Assembly: GCA_019359215.1 (NCBI GenBank)
Contig: JAHHHS010000021.1
Span: 25,273-89,272, forward strand
Reading direction: 5' to 3'
DNA length: 64,000 bases
Source: Nostoc indistinguendum CM1-VF10
Lineage (GTDB): Bacteria > Cyanobacteriota > Cyanobacteriia > Cyanobacteriales > Nostocaceae
Each line of letters begins with the position of its first letter. The first letter of the stretch is position 1. The notes under the pieces are model-generated. The model was not told the DNA's origin. It made no database searches and saw nothing but the letters and a program-made list of their open reading frames with translations. This document shows, piece by piece, positions 18,469 through 27,760 of this stretch. Position numbers and translations under genes: made by a program.

Positions 18469-18822
18469 GAGTCAGAGCGTGAATTTGGACACATGACCCA
18501 GTTGTTGAATGATGTATTGGTGCTAAGTCAAGATGAAACAAGCAAGCTAGAGTTTAATCCAACACCTCTGAATTTGGTGGAATTTTGCCGCGATTTGTTA
18601 GAAGAATTAGAACAGAGCGATCGCTTTTAGCAGTAAGTGCCAATGTACTCAATATCCCAGGAATGGGGTTGGGAATGTCCATCGTCAAGCAGGCTGTAGA
18701 TTTACATGGCGGCGAAATTTTTGTCGAAAGTGCGATCGGTGCAGGGACTACCTTTACGCAGGGACTACCTTTACAGTTATTCTGCCATTTTCGACAAATT
18801 TGCATATATAGCGGCTTGCACT
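18469..18822 (+). pseudogene. internally deleted histidine kinase remnant
   Basis: The first part reads MTQLLNDVLVLSQDETSKLE, typical of the region just after the phospho-accepting His of cyanobacterial sensor kinases, and stops at TAG near 18630. In another frame it continues with [20 protein letters not shown], the G2 box of the HATPase domain. The His box, the N and G1 boxes and any sensor are missing. A 17-bp tandem duplication (GCAGGGACTACCTTTAC) sits near 18740-18775. The rest of 18181-19049 is AT-rich with no gene. Confidence 0.75.
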
Positions 18823-19049
18823 AAGAATTTTGCTGCGCTTTAATTTTAAACTCAAAAAGACGTACAATAGTCAATCACTTTTATTTATCCAATTAAAAAT
18901 AAAATATAATTGCTTCTATCCTAAAAGGTCTTTAAACTGGAGTTAACCGGTCGACAATAAGTTGTTTGTAAAGTTTTTCTTAACAGTAGCTTAGGAAAAC
19001 CAACTCAAATACTTTGTATATTTAAGTGTGAGTTTAAAATATTACGCCT

Positions 19050-19487
19050 GTGGTAATCTCTAACAAATCAGAATACGCACTTCTAGCCCTGTTAGAGTTG
19101 GCAACCTGCTACCCTAACGGTGAAGCCCTGCAAATTCGGGAGATAGCGGCATTGCAAGAGATACCGAACCGCTATTTAGAACAACTCCTAGCCACATTAA
19201 GACGTGGAGGTTTAATCAAAAGTATACGCGGAGCCAAAGGTGGCTATGTTCTGGCACGAGATCCCGGAAAGATTACAGTGTTAGATGCTTTTACTTGCAT
19301 GGAAGGCTCAGATATTGTTGTCTCTAATTCTGAGCCAACTCCTAACACGGTAGAAGGTGAGCTAATTCAAGAAGTCTGGCAGGAAGCACGTCAGGCTGCT
19401 AACTCCGTTTTGGAAAAATATACACTCCAAGACCTTTGTGAACGAAGAGCAATCCGACAGCAGAAGGAACTCATGTATTACATTTAG
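19050..19487 (+). CDS. Rrf2 family transcriptional regulator
   Basis: 145 residues from GTG. It has the Rrf2 winged helix: NKSEYALLALLELA, LQIREIAALQEIPNRYLEQL and GLIKSIRGAKGGYVLARDP. Rrf2 proteins often bind an Fe-S cluster through three spaced Cys near residues 90-110. Here Cys are few (TCMEG, DLCERR) and the classic spacing is not evident, so it may be a non-cluster member like CymR or Synechocystis Slr0846. Its targets are unknown. A pentapeptide protein follows 66 bases downstream on the same strand. Confidence 0.85.
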   Translation: MVISNKSEYALLALLELATCYPNGEALQIREIAALQEIPNRYLEQLLATLRRGGLIKSIRGAKGGYVLARDPGKITVLDAFTCMEGSDIVVSNSEPTPNTVEGELIQEVWQEARQAANSVLEKYTLQDLCERRAIRQQKELMYYI

Positions 19488-19553
19488 AAAGGATGAAGTG
19501 GGAGAATTTTCATCCATCTTTAGTATGAAAATAATAATCTGTGAGGCTGTTAT

Positions 19554-19946
19554 ATGCCCGAAGTCAATTCTCAACAGCCCATAAATAATGCCGCTACTCT
19601 TGTGGAGAGTTATGGAGCGGGAAAACGGGGCTTTAGTAAAGCAGAACTGGGTAATGCTGATTTGCAGGGCATCAACTTGAAAGGTTCTGACCTCAGTTAT
19701 ACTGACTTGAGTGAAGCCAACCTGAGTGGTGCAAATTTGAGGGGAACTGACCTAAGCTTTGCCGATCTTAATCAAGCTAATCTGAAGGATGCTGATCTTA
19801 GGGGAGCATTGTTGATGTCAGCGAATCTCCGCCAAGCTGATCTCAAAGGAGCGAACCTGCAAAAAGCAGACTACGATCGCAGCACTCATTTTCCCCAAGA
19901 TTTCGACCCAGTGAAAGCGGGTATGCAGATCAAATCTGAAAATTGA
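19554..19946 (+). CDS. pentapeptide repeat protein
   Basis: 130 residues. Residues about 33-108 form some 15 pentapeptide repeats of A(D/N)LXX form (for example ADLQGINLKGSDLSYTDLSE), which fold as a right-handed quadrilateral beta-helix. There is no signal peptide or membrane helix, so it should be cytosolic. The molecular role of most cyanobacterial members is unknown. It lies just downstream of the Rrf2 regulator gene and might share its transcript. Confidence 0.9.
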   Translation: MPEVNSQQPINNAATLVESYGAGKRGFSKAELGNADLQGINLKGSDLSYTDLSEANLSGANLRGTDLSFADLNQANLKDADLRGALLMSANLRQADLKGANLQKADYDRSTHFPQDFDPVKAGMQIKSEN

Positions 19947-20043
19947 TGAAATTAAGTTCACTGAACTTACTTGCCTCAAGATAGAAGATGTTTCTCCCAA
20001 AAGAGTTGTATTTTGGAGAAAAAGTCTATCTATGAGGTTGACA

Positions 20044-20532
20044 ATGGAGGCGAAAAGTGAAACCCTCAACCGACGCGCACCCCTAATTACTGCTGGAATT
20101 TTTCTTGGTGTGGGTCTTGGAGGGTTTATTGATGGAATTGTACTGCATCAGCTCCTCCAGTGGCATCATATGCTTAGTAATATTCGACCTCTGAACAACA
20201 CGGCGAATATAGATTTGAACATGGTATGGGATGGGTTATTTCATGCCTTGGATTGGGTATTCACCGTGATCGGAGTTGTCTTGCTATGGCGTGCCGGAGG
20301 GCGTGATGATGTTCCTTGGTCATCACAGACCTTTATTGGATCAATACTTATTGGTACTGGGTTATTCGACTTTGTTGAAGGTTTAATTGACCACCAAATT
20401 CTCGGTATCCATCATGTGAAACCAGGCCCAAATGAGTTAGCTTGGGATCTAGGATTTCTTGCATTGGGTACGCTACTTATTGTCATCGGCTGGATAATGA
20501 TAAAAAAGGAGCCAGTAGTCAAAAGTCATTAG
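20044..20532 (+). CDS. DUF2243 membrane protein
   Basis: 162 residues if started at 20044, which has GAGG six bases upstream; an in-frame ATG at 20032 lacks such a site. It shows four hydrophobic segments and the motif LGVGLGGFIDGIVLHQLLQW, with a second copy-like GLFDFVEGLIDHQILGIHH. The paired Asp/His in membrane helices are characteristic of DUF2243 and suggest metal or heme binding, but the function is unknown. It is encoded alone, with a terminator following. Confidence 0.8.
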   Translation: MEAKSETLNRRAPLITAGIFLGVGLGGFIDGIVLHQLLQWHHMLSNIRPLNNTANIDLNMVWDGLFHALDWVFTVIGVVLLWRAGGRDDVPWSSQTFIGSILIGTGLFDFVEGLIDHQILGIHHVKPGPNELAWDLGFLALGTLLIVIGWIMIKKEPVVKSH

Positions 20533-20591
20533 TCAAGCGATCACAATAATTTTACCGTCAAGTTAACTACCGTAAAGCTTGCCGTAGTTAG

Positions 20592-20632
20592 AAAAAGCGA
20601 GAGATAAGCACAAAGACTCATCCTCGCTTTTT
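20592..20632. terminator. bidirectional intrinsic terminator
   Basis: AAAAAGCGAG (20592-20601) pairs with CTCGCTTTTT (20623-20632). The A-run and T-run flank the stem, so it works in both directions. It serves the DUF2243 gene and argD, whose ends converge here. Confidence 0.8.
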
Positions 20633-20638
20633 GATTAC

Positions 20639-21922
20639 CTAAGCTGTGAGAGTTGCAATCGCTTTGTCTACAGCTTCCAAGGCAGTGTTTACTTCCGCCT
20701 CTGTGACAATTAGCGGTGGCACAAACCGGACTACCTTTGGCCCGGCAGGTACCAGTAATACGCCCTCCTTGATGGCAGCATTGACAATATCTGCTGCGGT
20801 TAGTTGAATATCGGCTCGCAACTCCAAACCGTTGATTAAACCCCAACCTCGAACTTCACCAATGTGCTGAGGATATTTAGCTGCGATCGCTTTTAATCCA
20901 GTTCGCAACTGTTCACCCCTGTCTTGCACATTCTGCAAAATATTTTCCCGTTCCAATGTCTGGCAAACACTCAGTGCTACACCACACACAAAAGGATTTC
21001 CGCCAAAGGTGCTGGCGTGTTCCCCTGGTTGAAAAACATCACAGAACTTTTTGCTCATCATTGCACCGATGGGGATACCGCCACCTAAGCCTTTGGCACT
21101 GGTAAAGATATCCGGTTCAACGCCGAGATGTTCGTAAGCCCATAATTTGCCGCTACGCCCCATGCCAACTTGCACTTCGTCGAAAATCAATAAAATGCCA
21201 GTTTCATCGCAAATCTGCCGGAGCTTTTTGAAATAGGCAACATCTCCCGGACGCACACCGCCTTCTCCCTGCAATGGCTCAATTAGAATTGCTGCTACAC
21301 GGTAATCGCCTTCATCCAACTCGCTAATCGCCACTTCTACAGCGTTAATATCGTTGTAATTTACGTAGTGGAAACCAGGCATTAAAGGATCAAAATACTT
21401 TTGATACTTTGGTTGTCCCGTGGCGGTAATTGTCGCCAAAGTCCGTCCGTGAAAACTGGCATTGGCGGTTAAAATAATTGGTTTTTCAATGTCTAATACT
21501 GTGTGGGCATATTTTCGCGCCAGTTTAATTGCGGCTTCGTTAGCTTCAGCTCCAGAGTTGCAGAAAAACACGCGATCGGCACAAGAATGATCAACAAGCC
21601 ATTTTGCCAATTCACCTTGTTCAGGAATGTAGTACAAATTAGAGACATGGTGCAGCTTCTGGATTTGGCGTGTCACCGCTTCTACCATAACTGGGTGGGC
21701 GTGTCCCAAAGTACAAGTGGCAATTCCTGCTACAAAGTCCAGATATTCGCGCCCCTGTGTATCCCAAACCCGGCATCCAGCACCCCGTTCTAAGGCTAAG
21801 GGAAACCGGCCGTAGGTAGACATGACAGCTTCATTAAAGCTATCTGCATCAAAGGGATTAGATGCTACAGACCCTGAATCTGGGGGGATGGTGGCTTGGT
21901 CAACGAGAGTTTGTAGGCTCAC
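20639..21922 (-). CDS. argD: acetylornithine aminotransferase
   Basis: 427 residues, class III PLP aminotransferase. It shows FCNSGAEANEAAIKLARKYA (cofactor phosphate site), FDEVQVGMGRSGKLWAYEHL and the lysine segment TSAKGLGGGIPIGAM, plus STFGGNPFVCGVAL. ArgD transfers the amino group of glutamate to N-acetylglutamate semialdehyde in arginine synthesis. Related ornithine and succinylornithine aminotransferases are alternatives, but length and motifs fit ArgD best. It is monocistronic and ends at the bidirectional terminator. Confidence 0.9.
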   Translation of the reverse strand: MSLQTLVDQATIPPDSGSVASNPFDADSFNEAVMSTYGRFPLALERGAGCRVWDTQGREYLDFVAGIATCTLGHAHPVMVEAVTRQIQKLHHVSNLYYIPEQGELAKWLVDHSCADRVFFCNSGAEANEAAIKLARKYAHTVLDIEKPIILTANASFHGRTLATITATGQPKYQKYFDPLMPGFHYVNYNDINAVEVAISELDEGDYRVAAILIEPLQGEGGVRPGDVAYFKKLRQICDETGILLIFDEVQVGMGRSGKLWAYEHLGVEPDIFTSAKGLGGGIPIGAMMSKKFCDVFQPGEHASTFGGNPFVCGVALSVCQTLERENILQNVQDRGEQLRTGLKAIAAKYPQHIGEVRGWGLINGLELRADIQLTAADIVNAAIKEGVLLVPAGPKVVRFVPPLIVTEAEVNTALEAVDKAIATLTA

Positions 21923-22050
21923 TACCGCTCCTCCTGAAAGTTTTTCATTATATAGTTATTTACTAGTTTCCTAGAAATCCCTAAAAAATACTTTTTATTT
22001 AGCACAACTCGTACTTCTTCTTAAACTAACGCTTATATAACCTCAAACGC

Positions 22051-23139
22051 ATGGCGGTGGTGAAAAAAAATTTGTACTCAACACTTGAGCAAAAATATCA
22101 ACGTATCCAAAAAGAGTTAATGACTGGGGCGATCGCTCTTGGCGGTGTTTTCCTGATTGGCACTTTGTGGTATTGGCTAGTGGAGGGCTGGGCATGGGAA
22201 GATGCAGCTTACATGACAGTCATCACTTTAGCGACTGTGGGATATGGAGAGACGCATCCACTGGGTAGCCGAGGACGGTTGTTTACAATTGCCTTGATTT
22301 TGTTGGGTGTAGTCAATATCGGTTACATTGTCAACAGATTTACAGAAGCGATCATTGAAGGCTACTTTCACGAAGCAATTCGGCTACAGCAGCAGAGGCG
22401 GTTAATGGAATCCCTAACAGAACACTACATCATTTGTGGATTTAGCCGGACTGGTCGTCAAATTGCCAAGGAATTTCGGGCAGAAGACGTACCTTTTGTA
22501 GTGATTGATTCGGAGATCGAATCTGTACAAAGGGCGCAGATGGAAGGTTATACAGCATATCAAGGTGACGCTACCTTAGATGACACACTTTTGAAAGTTG
22601 GTATTGAACGGGCGATGTGTATCGTTGCAGCACTTCCTTCTGATGCCGAAAATTTATACATTGTTTTATCTGCCAAAACACTGAATTCGGCAATTCGGGT
22701 GATTGCACGGGCAAGTACAGAAGAGGCTTTGCAGAAGTTACGACGCGGTGGTGCAGATGAAGTCATATCCCCCTATATTACTGGTGGAAAGCGCATGGCC
22801 GCTGCGGCTCTCAGACCCCAAGTATTGGACTTTGTAGACGGGATTTTGACAGGTGCAGACCGTCAGTTGTATATGGAAGAATTTTTACTCGATCCGGCTT
22901 TTTGTCCCTTTGTAGGTCAAACTTTGCAAAAAGCGAGATTGCGATCGCAATCTGGGGCATTAGTTTTGGCAATTCGCCGTCTTGATGGAACTTTAATCGG
23001 TGGCCCCACTGGTGATACAGTGTTAATGTCGGGAGATCGGCTAATTGGTATGGGTACAGCAGAGCAATTGCGTAGCCTTAACCAAATTCTCGGCCCAATT
23101 GGTTCTCAGCAATTGCGTAAACCTAAGAATAATAGCTGA
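22051..23139 (+). CDS. potassium channel with TrkA-N/RCK domain
   Basis: 362 residues. Two membrane helices (about 25-45 and 78-98) flank the pore loop with selectivity filter T62-VGYGE. The cytoplasmic part begins with a Rossmann-fold RCK domain (ICGFSRTGRQIA) and ends in a TrkA-C-like domain (LIGMGTAEQLRSL). The layout matches MthK-type ligand-gated K+ channels in the plasma membrane. It diverges from argD across 128 bases and converges with the DUF3445 gene. Confidence 0.9.
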   Translation: MAVVKKNLYSTLEQKYQRIQKELMTGAIALGGVFLIGTLWYWLVEGWAWEDAAYMTVITLATVGYGETHPLGSRGRLFTIALILLGVVNIGYIVNRFTEAIIEGYFHEAIRLQQQRRLMESLTEHYIICGFSRTGRQIAKEFRAEDVPFVVIDSEIESVQRAQMEGYTAYQGDATLDDTLLKVGIERAMCIVAALPSDAENLYIVLSAKTLNSAIRVIARASTEEALQKLRRGGADEVISPYITGGKRMAAAALRPQVLDFVDGILTGADRQLYMEEFLLDPAFCPFVGQTLQKARLRSQSGALVLAIRRLDGTLIGGPTGDTVLMSGDRLIGMGTAEQLRSLNQILGPIGSQQLRKPKNNS

Positions 23140-23168
23140 TAAGGTTATTCGATGTGGGGCAAAAGAAT

Positions 23169-24194
23169 TTATTTTTTTGGCGATAGCCACTCCAAAATAC
23201 TAGATTTACTCTCTACTAAACCTTTATATACTAAAGCTTCTGGTGTCATAGACTGAATCGCAGCGTACAGCTTAGACCGTAACATTGGGTCTTTTTTAAC
23301 TACACCACAATCTCTAAAATAAGTACGAATCGTAAAAAGTGCAGCTTCATACTCCGGTAGTCCCCAAATAACTTGTCGCTCAATTCGCAGATAAAGCTGG
23401 GGATGTTGTGAATCAAAGCTTCTACCTTGCCATTGGCTAACTGATACACCAGGCGGCGGTTCGGGATGGTGGTTAAGGCGGGTATCGGTACTCAAACCCC
23501 AAGCAAAGCGCACCATCGGTTTCTGAGTAATCATTGTATGAGCGATCGCACCTGCACGCCGATTAATTTTTTCCATCCCAGCCACAGGTGCATGAATTGT
23601 GGCGAAATCCTTACCAATTTTCTCTTCAGCTGACCAGTGGTTAGGATAGCAGAGATGAACTGCACCCAGCCAGTTGCTACCATCATCAGAACGACAGATA
23701 ATTGTCAAGTCTTCTTGCACCTGTGCTGCAAGTGCATCAAGGGTAGAGGCGTAAGCTGGAACAATAAAACTACCCTCAACTTGCTGTAACTGCAACTCTG
23801 CATCTAAATAAAGAGTTTCTTTGGTAAGTTGGCTGTGGAATTTCAGAGTGTTATCTATTGACTTTTCGCAATAAAAATAATTTGGATGTTCTTGAGTGAG
23901 ACGATTAATTATCAAACGAGCGATCGCACCCGCCACAGTTTTAGAATAATTGCAGGTTTGGTAGTACTTGCTCAACCGTTCCCCACGAGCTAAAAGTTTA
24001 GCCTGACGGTAGTGGGCAAAATTATCATCAATTTGAAATACCTGCTGATCAGCCTGAGCGTTACCAAAATAGGAACCAAAAGCCATCATCCCCGGCTTTA
24101 CTTCGTAGCGTCCACTCATCAGAGGGAAGTAGTAAGCCGTACTATTAGAGGCTTCGACTGTCTTAGCTTCCTGGAAGAAGTTGTCTAAAGACAC
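23169..24194 (-). CDS. DUF3445 protein, heme-dependent oxidative N-demethylase-like
   Basis: 341 residues. The segments CYPNHWSAEEKIGKDFATIH and APVAGMEKINRRAGAIA, then LYLRIERQVIWGLPE and AALFTIRTYF, match the DUF3445 family, whose characterised member is the alpha subunit of a heme-dependent oxidative N-demethylase acting on small methylamines. The subunits of that enzyme are not encoded nearby. The next gene upstream on the same strand, 96 bases away, is MMADHC-like, hinting at a shared task. The substrate is unknown. Confidence 0.75.
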   Translation of the reverse strand: MSLDNFFQEAKTVEASNSTAYYFPLMSGRYEVKPGMMAFGSYFGNAQADQQVFQIDDNFAHYRQAKLLARGERLSKYYQTCNYSKTVAGAIARLIINRLTQEHPNYFYCEKSIDNTLKFHSQLTKETLYLDAELQLQQVEGSFIVPAYASTLDALAAQVQEDLTIICRSDDGSNWLGAVHLCYPNHWSAEEKIGKDFATIHAPVAGMEKINRRAGAIAHTMITQKPMVRFAWGLSTDTRLNHHPEPPPGVSVSQWQGRSFDSQHPQLYLRIERQVIWGLPEYEAALFTIRTYFRDCGVVKKDPMLRSKLYAAIQSMTPEALVYKGLVESKSSILEWLSPKK

Positions 24195-24290
24195 AGATTC
24201 TATGATGCTTGTTTTTTATTCTCCTCATTTCCAATATATATGAAGGGATAAGGAAGAAATAACCAATGCCCAATGAAAAATGACCAATGA

Positions 24291-24848
24291 CTAATAATCA
24301 ATTTCTTTCCATCCATGCATAGATGCTATGCCTTTTGTAACCCATTCGATCACAATTGGGGGAGCTTCTGATATCAAGATGCTAGGATAAACTGCTGTAC
24401 CCCAATCGGGATGAATTAACACAGAGCATTGATTTTTAATTACTGGATAGTTAAGTAAAGCTTTGACAACTGCTGTGTCATCGTGGGGAATTGCACCAGG
24501 ATGAGACAGTAAAGGATAGCCTGTACGAGGGTCGATTAAGTCTGTTAAATAACCGCGATCGCGCAGATTAAATGCTAAATCACAGCCAAATCTCATAAAC
24601 TTTTCTCGCAAGCGTTCTTTCTCTGACTCTACTTTTGCTGTCTTTTCGACTAATTGATAACGTGATTGCTGCAAGACAATCACTACTCGTAAAAATGGCT
24701 GCCGTTTCCAATCTGGTAATATCCGTTCGCAGTTGGCACAGATATATTGACTGGGAGCATGAATTGAAATTTGAACCGCTTGTCCCGTTTCGCCAACTAA
24801 ATTAATGGGACAGGCTTGCTCCGAAGTGTAAACTTTGGGATAGTTCAC
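24291..24848 (-). CDS. MMADHC-like (methylmalonic aciduria and homocystinuria type D) protein
   Basis: 185 residues, soluble. Segments FGCDLAFNLRDRGYLTDLID, RTGYPLLSHPG and AVYPSILISEAPPIVIEW resemble cyanobacterial proteins annotated as type D of methylmalonic aciduria, related to the human cobalamin trafficking protein MMADHC. A CANC motif (about residues 37-40) could bind metal or cobalamin. The name rests on memory of the family. It lies upstream of, and in line with, the DUF3445 gene. Confidence 0.6.
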   Translation of the reverse strand: MNYPKVYTSEQACPINLVGETGQAVQISIHAPSQYICANCERILPDWKRQPFLRVVIVLQQSRYQLVEKTAKVESEKERLREKFMRFGCDLAFNLRDRGYLTDLIDPRTGYPLLSHPGAIPHDDTAVVKALLNYPVIKNQCSVLIHPDWGTAVYPSILISEAPPIVIEWVTKGIASMHGWKEIDY

Positions 24849-25431
24849 TAAATTGATTCGGCTTATACAAGTTTTTTAATTTAATCTACGGTATAGATGA
24901 TACATCTTAAAAGTTCAGAAAAATCATCATTTTCCTATAATAAGTTACTTTTTTTAGAAGTAGTTGCTAATAATTTGATAATTTTAATCCGAATTTTATC
25001 CTTTATTAACCTGTTCTCATGAGATTTGCTGCGATCGCTGTAGGTATTGGCATAAATGCAGCGTGTGGTAGACAAGCGATGCCTATGGCAGACTATGTCT
25101 ACGCTCCTGCAATCTGTTCGATCAAAATCCCAAAAAATTACCTCCATCTCTACCAATTTTCTGTAAACTTGCACTTAATGATTGCTCGTTTTCACTTGGT
25201 ATACTTGGCGATTCGTTTAATAAATTATTAAGTGCAGCCTCATAGCGAAATGATATTAGACGATTTGCAGTCAAAAGCATAAATGGTCTAACTGCCAGCA
25301 AAGCTGGATTAAACAGCCATCTGGTAAGGCAAAGCGCGTCGCAATTTCGCCCAAAGGTGAGCAAAAAAGACAAAGGTAATCTTGTCTGCTTAGAAAAATT
25401 AAGCTCTTAGCCTAGTTTCCATAGCGCTCAA
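24849..25431. other. gene-poor stretch with repeat debris
   Basis: A dispersed repeat (GATGCCTATGGCAGAC with GTCTACGCTCC) lies near 25078-25105. Minus-strand frames through 25120-25380 have some protein-like text but no start, family or continuity. I see no supportable gene. Confidence 0.4.
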
Positions 25432-25638
25432 TTAATTGAGTTTTAAAGAATTCACCGGCACTTCATCCCAAGAATCGACTGTCCGCAATTGCGCTACCCA
25501 ACCTGCTGCCTTTTGCGTCTCGGTCAAATTATTCTTAAAGGAATCATGACAATCTTTAGCTTGAGATTCATTACAAGTAGCAATACAGGCATGAATCATC
25601 CCGGATGGATCAATTTGCTCATTTACCCAAATAGTCAT
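25432..25638 (-). CDS. small conserved-looking protein, unknown function
   Basis: 68 residues from MTIWVNEQIDPSGMIHACIA; an ATG five codons upstream is less likely. It has four Cys/His-containing spots (HACIATC, DCHDSF), no signal peptide and no membrane helix. The text is well formed and resembles small conserved hypothetical proteins of filamentous cyanobacteria. Its function is unknown. It lies 139 bases after the ExbB gene stop on the same strand. Confidence 0.6.
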   Translation of the reverse strand: MTIWVNEQIDPSGMIHACIATCNESQAKDCHDSFKNNLTETQKAAGWVAQLRTVDSWDEVPVNSLKLN

Positions 25639-25776
25639 GGAATATTCCCTCAAAAACTGTAAAAAACTGTAGCGAAAAAAGCTATTCGTTATTTTAGAAC
25701 ACTATTAAAGTCAAAAATTCTAGAGCAAAATTGGTAATAAGTAGTGAATTAATATTACCGATTACTCAATTCAGCT

Positions 25777-26430
25777 TCATCTAGTAGGCACATAGGATTT
25801 ATCTCCTCTTTCGTAGCGACGGCGGTAGAGTAATTCTAACTGTCCACCATATTCTTGAATCCAGGCAATTTGGCGCTGGTAGAGTCGTCGGAAGGTATTG
25901 GCAAATAATAGTGTAAAAATTGCCACTACCAACCCTGATGCTGTGGATACTAAAGCTTCACTAATTCCAGATGTTACACCTGCTGTTTTAGTACCTCCCA
26001 CATCTCCGATATTTAGAGAGGCAAAGGAGTTAATTAATCCTAAAACAGTGCCGAGAAGTCCCAACAGGGGCGCAAGACCAATAATTGTCTCAAAAATATT
26101 TTGGGAACGCTTGAGTAAGGGGATTTCGGCTTGTGCTTCACTTTCTAATGCCAAACGAAATTCTTCTGGTGTTGGCTCCTCCAATTCTAAAGCTGCTAAA
26201 AAAATCCGAGCAATGGGTAAATCAGCATTTTTCTGCAATTTATCTAAAGCACTAACTACATTATCAAGGCGATAAAGCTGTAGCACCTCTCGCACTACCT
26301 TGTTTTGCCGATTATTTATTCTTACCCAAAAGATGATCCGTTCGATAATCAGCGCCACCCCTAACAAAGAGAACGCCAGCAGAGGCCACATAACCACGCC
26401 ACCTGCTGTAAACAGATTACTAATTTCCAT
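25777..26430 (-). CDS. MotA/TolQ/ExbB proton channel family protein
   Basis: 217 residues with three membrane helices (about 10-30, 110-135, 150-178). The conserved segment IGLAPLLGLLGTVLGLINSF and the later SEALVSTASGLVVAIFTLLFAN are the ExbB/TolQ signature, with the Thr positions that line the proton path. ExbB drives TonB-type outer membrane uptake together with ExbD and TonB. No exbD or tonB gene is adjacent, so the partner must be encoded elsewhere. Confidence 0.9.
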   Translation of the reverse strand: MEISNLFTAGGVVMWPLLAFSLLGVALIIERIIFWVRINNRQNKVVREVLQLYRLDNVVSALDKLQKNADLPIARIFLAALELEEPTPEEFRLALESEAQAEIPLLKRSQNIFETIIGLAPLLGLLGTVLGLINSFASLNIGDVGGTKTAGVTSGISEALVSTASGLVVAIFTLLFANTFRRLYQRQIAWIQEYGGQLELLYRRRYERGDKSYVPTR

Positions 26431-26477
26431 CTACTATTTTTTAACTCATCGACAACGCTAGGTTAACAGATCGTTGA

Positions 26478-26602
26478 GATGGAGCAGTTTAATGCTGCAT
26501 TTTAGCTACAGCACCTTTTGAGCTATTCTCAGTTTGACCGATCGCGATCGCAAGTTATTAAGAATTTCTTTTTAGCAGTAACTTTAACAAAGGATTGAAA
26601 TG
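26478..26602 (-). pseudogene. decayed duplicate of the 3' end of rsmH
   Basis: GATGGAGCAGTTTAA at 26478 and then GAGCTATTCTCAGTTTGACC, GATCGCGATCGC and CTTTAACAAAGG parallel the same order of sequences at 26685-26812, which is the intact end of rsmH and the bases beyond it. The copy has an insertion of about 11 bases and many changes, so it is non-coding now. Confidence 0.7.
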
Positions 26603-26702
26603 CCACCCTTACAGTCAGAACAAGATTTAGAAAATTATCCTAAGTTCATCAAGCGAGCGTATTCGCAGCAGTTCTGAGCCACAAGATGGAGCAGTTTAAG
26701 GC

Positions 26703-27599
26703 TTACAGCAACTTTTCAGCTATTCTCAGTTTGGCCGATCGCGATCGCGGATTCTTACTAATTTCCTCTTCTTGTGCAATAATTGGCTTTTTTGTCAAGA
26801 CTTTTAACAAAGGTGAATTTCTTAAACCATGCTTCACCGGACGGTCTTCCAAACTGTGAAAACTGATAATCGCAATTCTGCCACCAGGGACAAGGGCATT
26901 TGGTCCTTTATCCAAAAAGGTTTCTAGAGATTTTAACTCGTCGTTGACCACAATTCGCAGAGCTTGAAAAACACGAGTAGCCGGGTGAATTCTCCCATAA
27001 CGGTATTTCGGGGGAACTGAAGAAGCGATCGCATCAGCCAATTCTGTAGTCGTGTGCAACGGTCGCCGTTCTACAATACGACGAGCAATGCGCCGCGATA
27101 ATCTCTCCTCGCCGTACTTAAAGAAAATATTGGCTAATTCTGCTTCATCCCAATTATTAATCACATCAGCAGCAGTTAGCGATCGCCCTCGATCCATTCG
27201 CATATCCAAACTTGCAGCTTGGCGAAAGCTAAAACCTCGTTCTGCTTGATCTAAATGGTAAGAACTTACCCCCAAATCAGCTAAAATACCATCGAAAGTA
27301 TTAGGGGGAAACTCGTAGTCAGCAAAATTGCTATAAATAAATTGTACGCGATCGCTAAACTCAGCTAATTCTTTCCTTGCTGCGGTTAAAGCATCTTCAT
27401 CTTGGTCAACAGCCGTTACTCGTACATCCGCAGCAGCTTCTAAAATTAAGCGACTGTGACCACCACCGCCAACTGTCACATCTAAATAATGTCCGCCTGG
27501 ACGCACCGCCAAACCCTCAATTACCTCCCGACCCAAAACGGAAATATGGGAAAAAGCTAGTTCTTCTAAATCTAACGGCGTTTGTGAATCTGATTTCAT
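26703..27599 (-). CDS. rsmH: 16S rRNA (cytosine-1402-N4)-methyltransferase RsmH (MraW)
   Basis: 298 residues. It shows [13 protein letters not shown], the SAM-binding loop [47 protein letters not shown] and the late [18 protein letters not shown] with [13 protein letters not shown], all RsmH hallmarks. It methylates C1402 of 16S rRNA at the ribosomal P site. In many bacteria it sits in the dcw cluster; here it is alone, as is usual in cyanobacteria. Confidence 0.95.
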   Translation of the reverse strand: MKSDSQTPLDLEELAFSHISVLGREVIEGLAVRPGGHYLDVTVGGGGHSRLILEAAADVRVTAVDQDEDALTAARKELAEFSDRVQFIYSNFADYEFPPNTFDGILADLGVSSYHLDQAERGFSFRQAASLDMRMDRGRSLTAADVINNWDEAELANIFFKYGEERLSRRIARRIVERRPLHTTTELADAIASSVPPKYRYGRIHPATRVFQALRIVVNDELKSLETFLDKGPNALVPGGRIAIISFHSLEDRPVKHGLRNSPLLKVLTKKPIIAQEEEISKNPRSRSAKLRIAEKLL

Positions 27600-27623
27600 C
27601 TTTAATTTTATTTTTGATAAATA

Positions 27624-27760
27624 AGGGACTTCCAGAAATTAAATTATTCAATTTTGGGAGCGACTATTGATCGTTAGATTCTTCCTCCCCTGCTTCCCCT
27701 GCGCCCCCTGCTTCCCCTACTCGCCAAAATGATGGGATATTTTTTAATTGGAAGTCCCTA
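27624..27760. repeat. MITE-like element with AGGGACTTCCA ends
   Basis: AAGGGACTTCCAGAAATTAA (from 27623) faces TTTTTAATTGGAAGTCCCTA (27741-27760), forming inverted ends. The centre is a pyrimidine tract of CCCCTGCTTCCCCTGCG type, a common Nostoc short repeat. There is no coding frame. Confidence 0.65.

Noticed and set aside
25019..25373. Two overlapping small frames near 25.1-25.4 kb
   Set aside because: They overlap on opposite strands, include a dispersed repeat and show no family signature.
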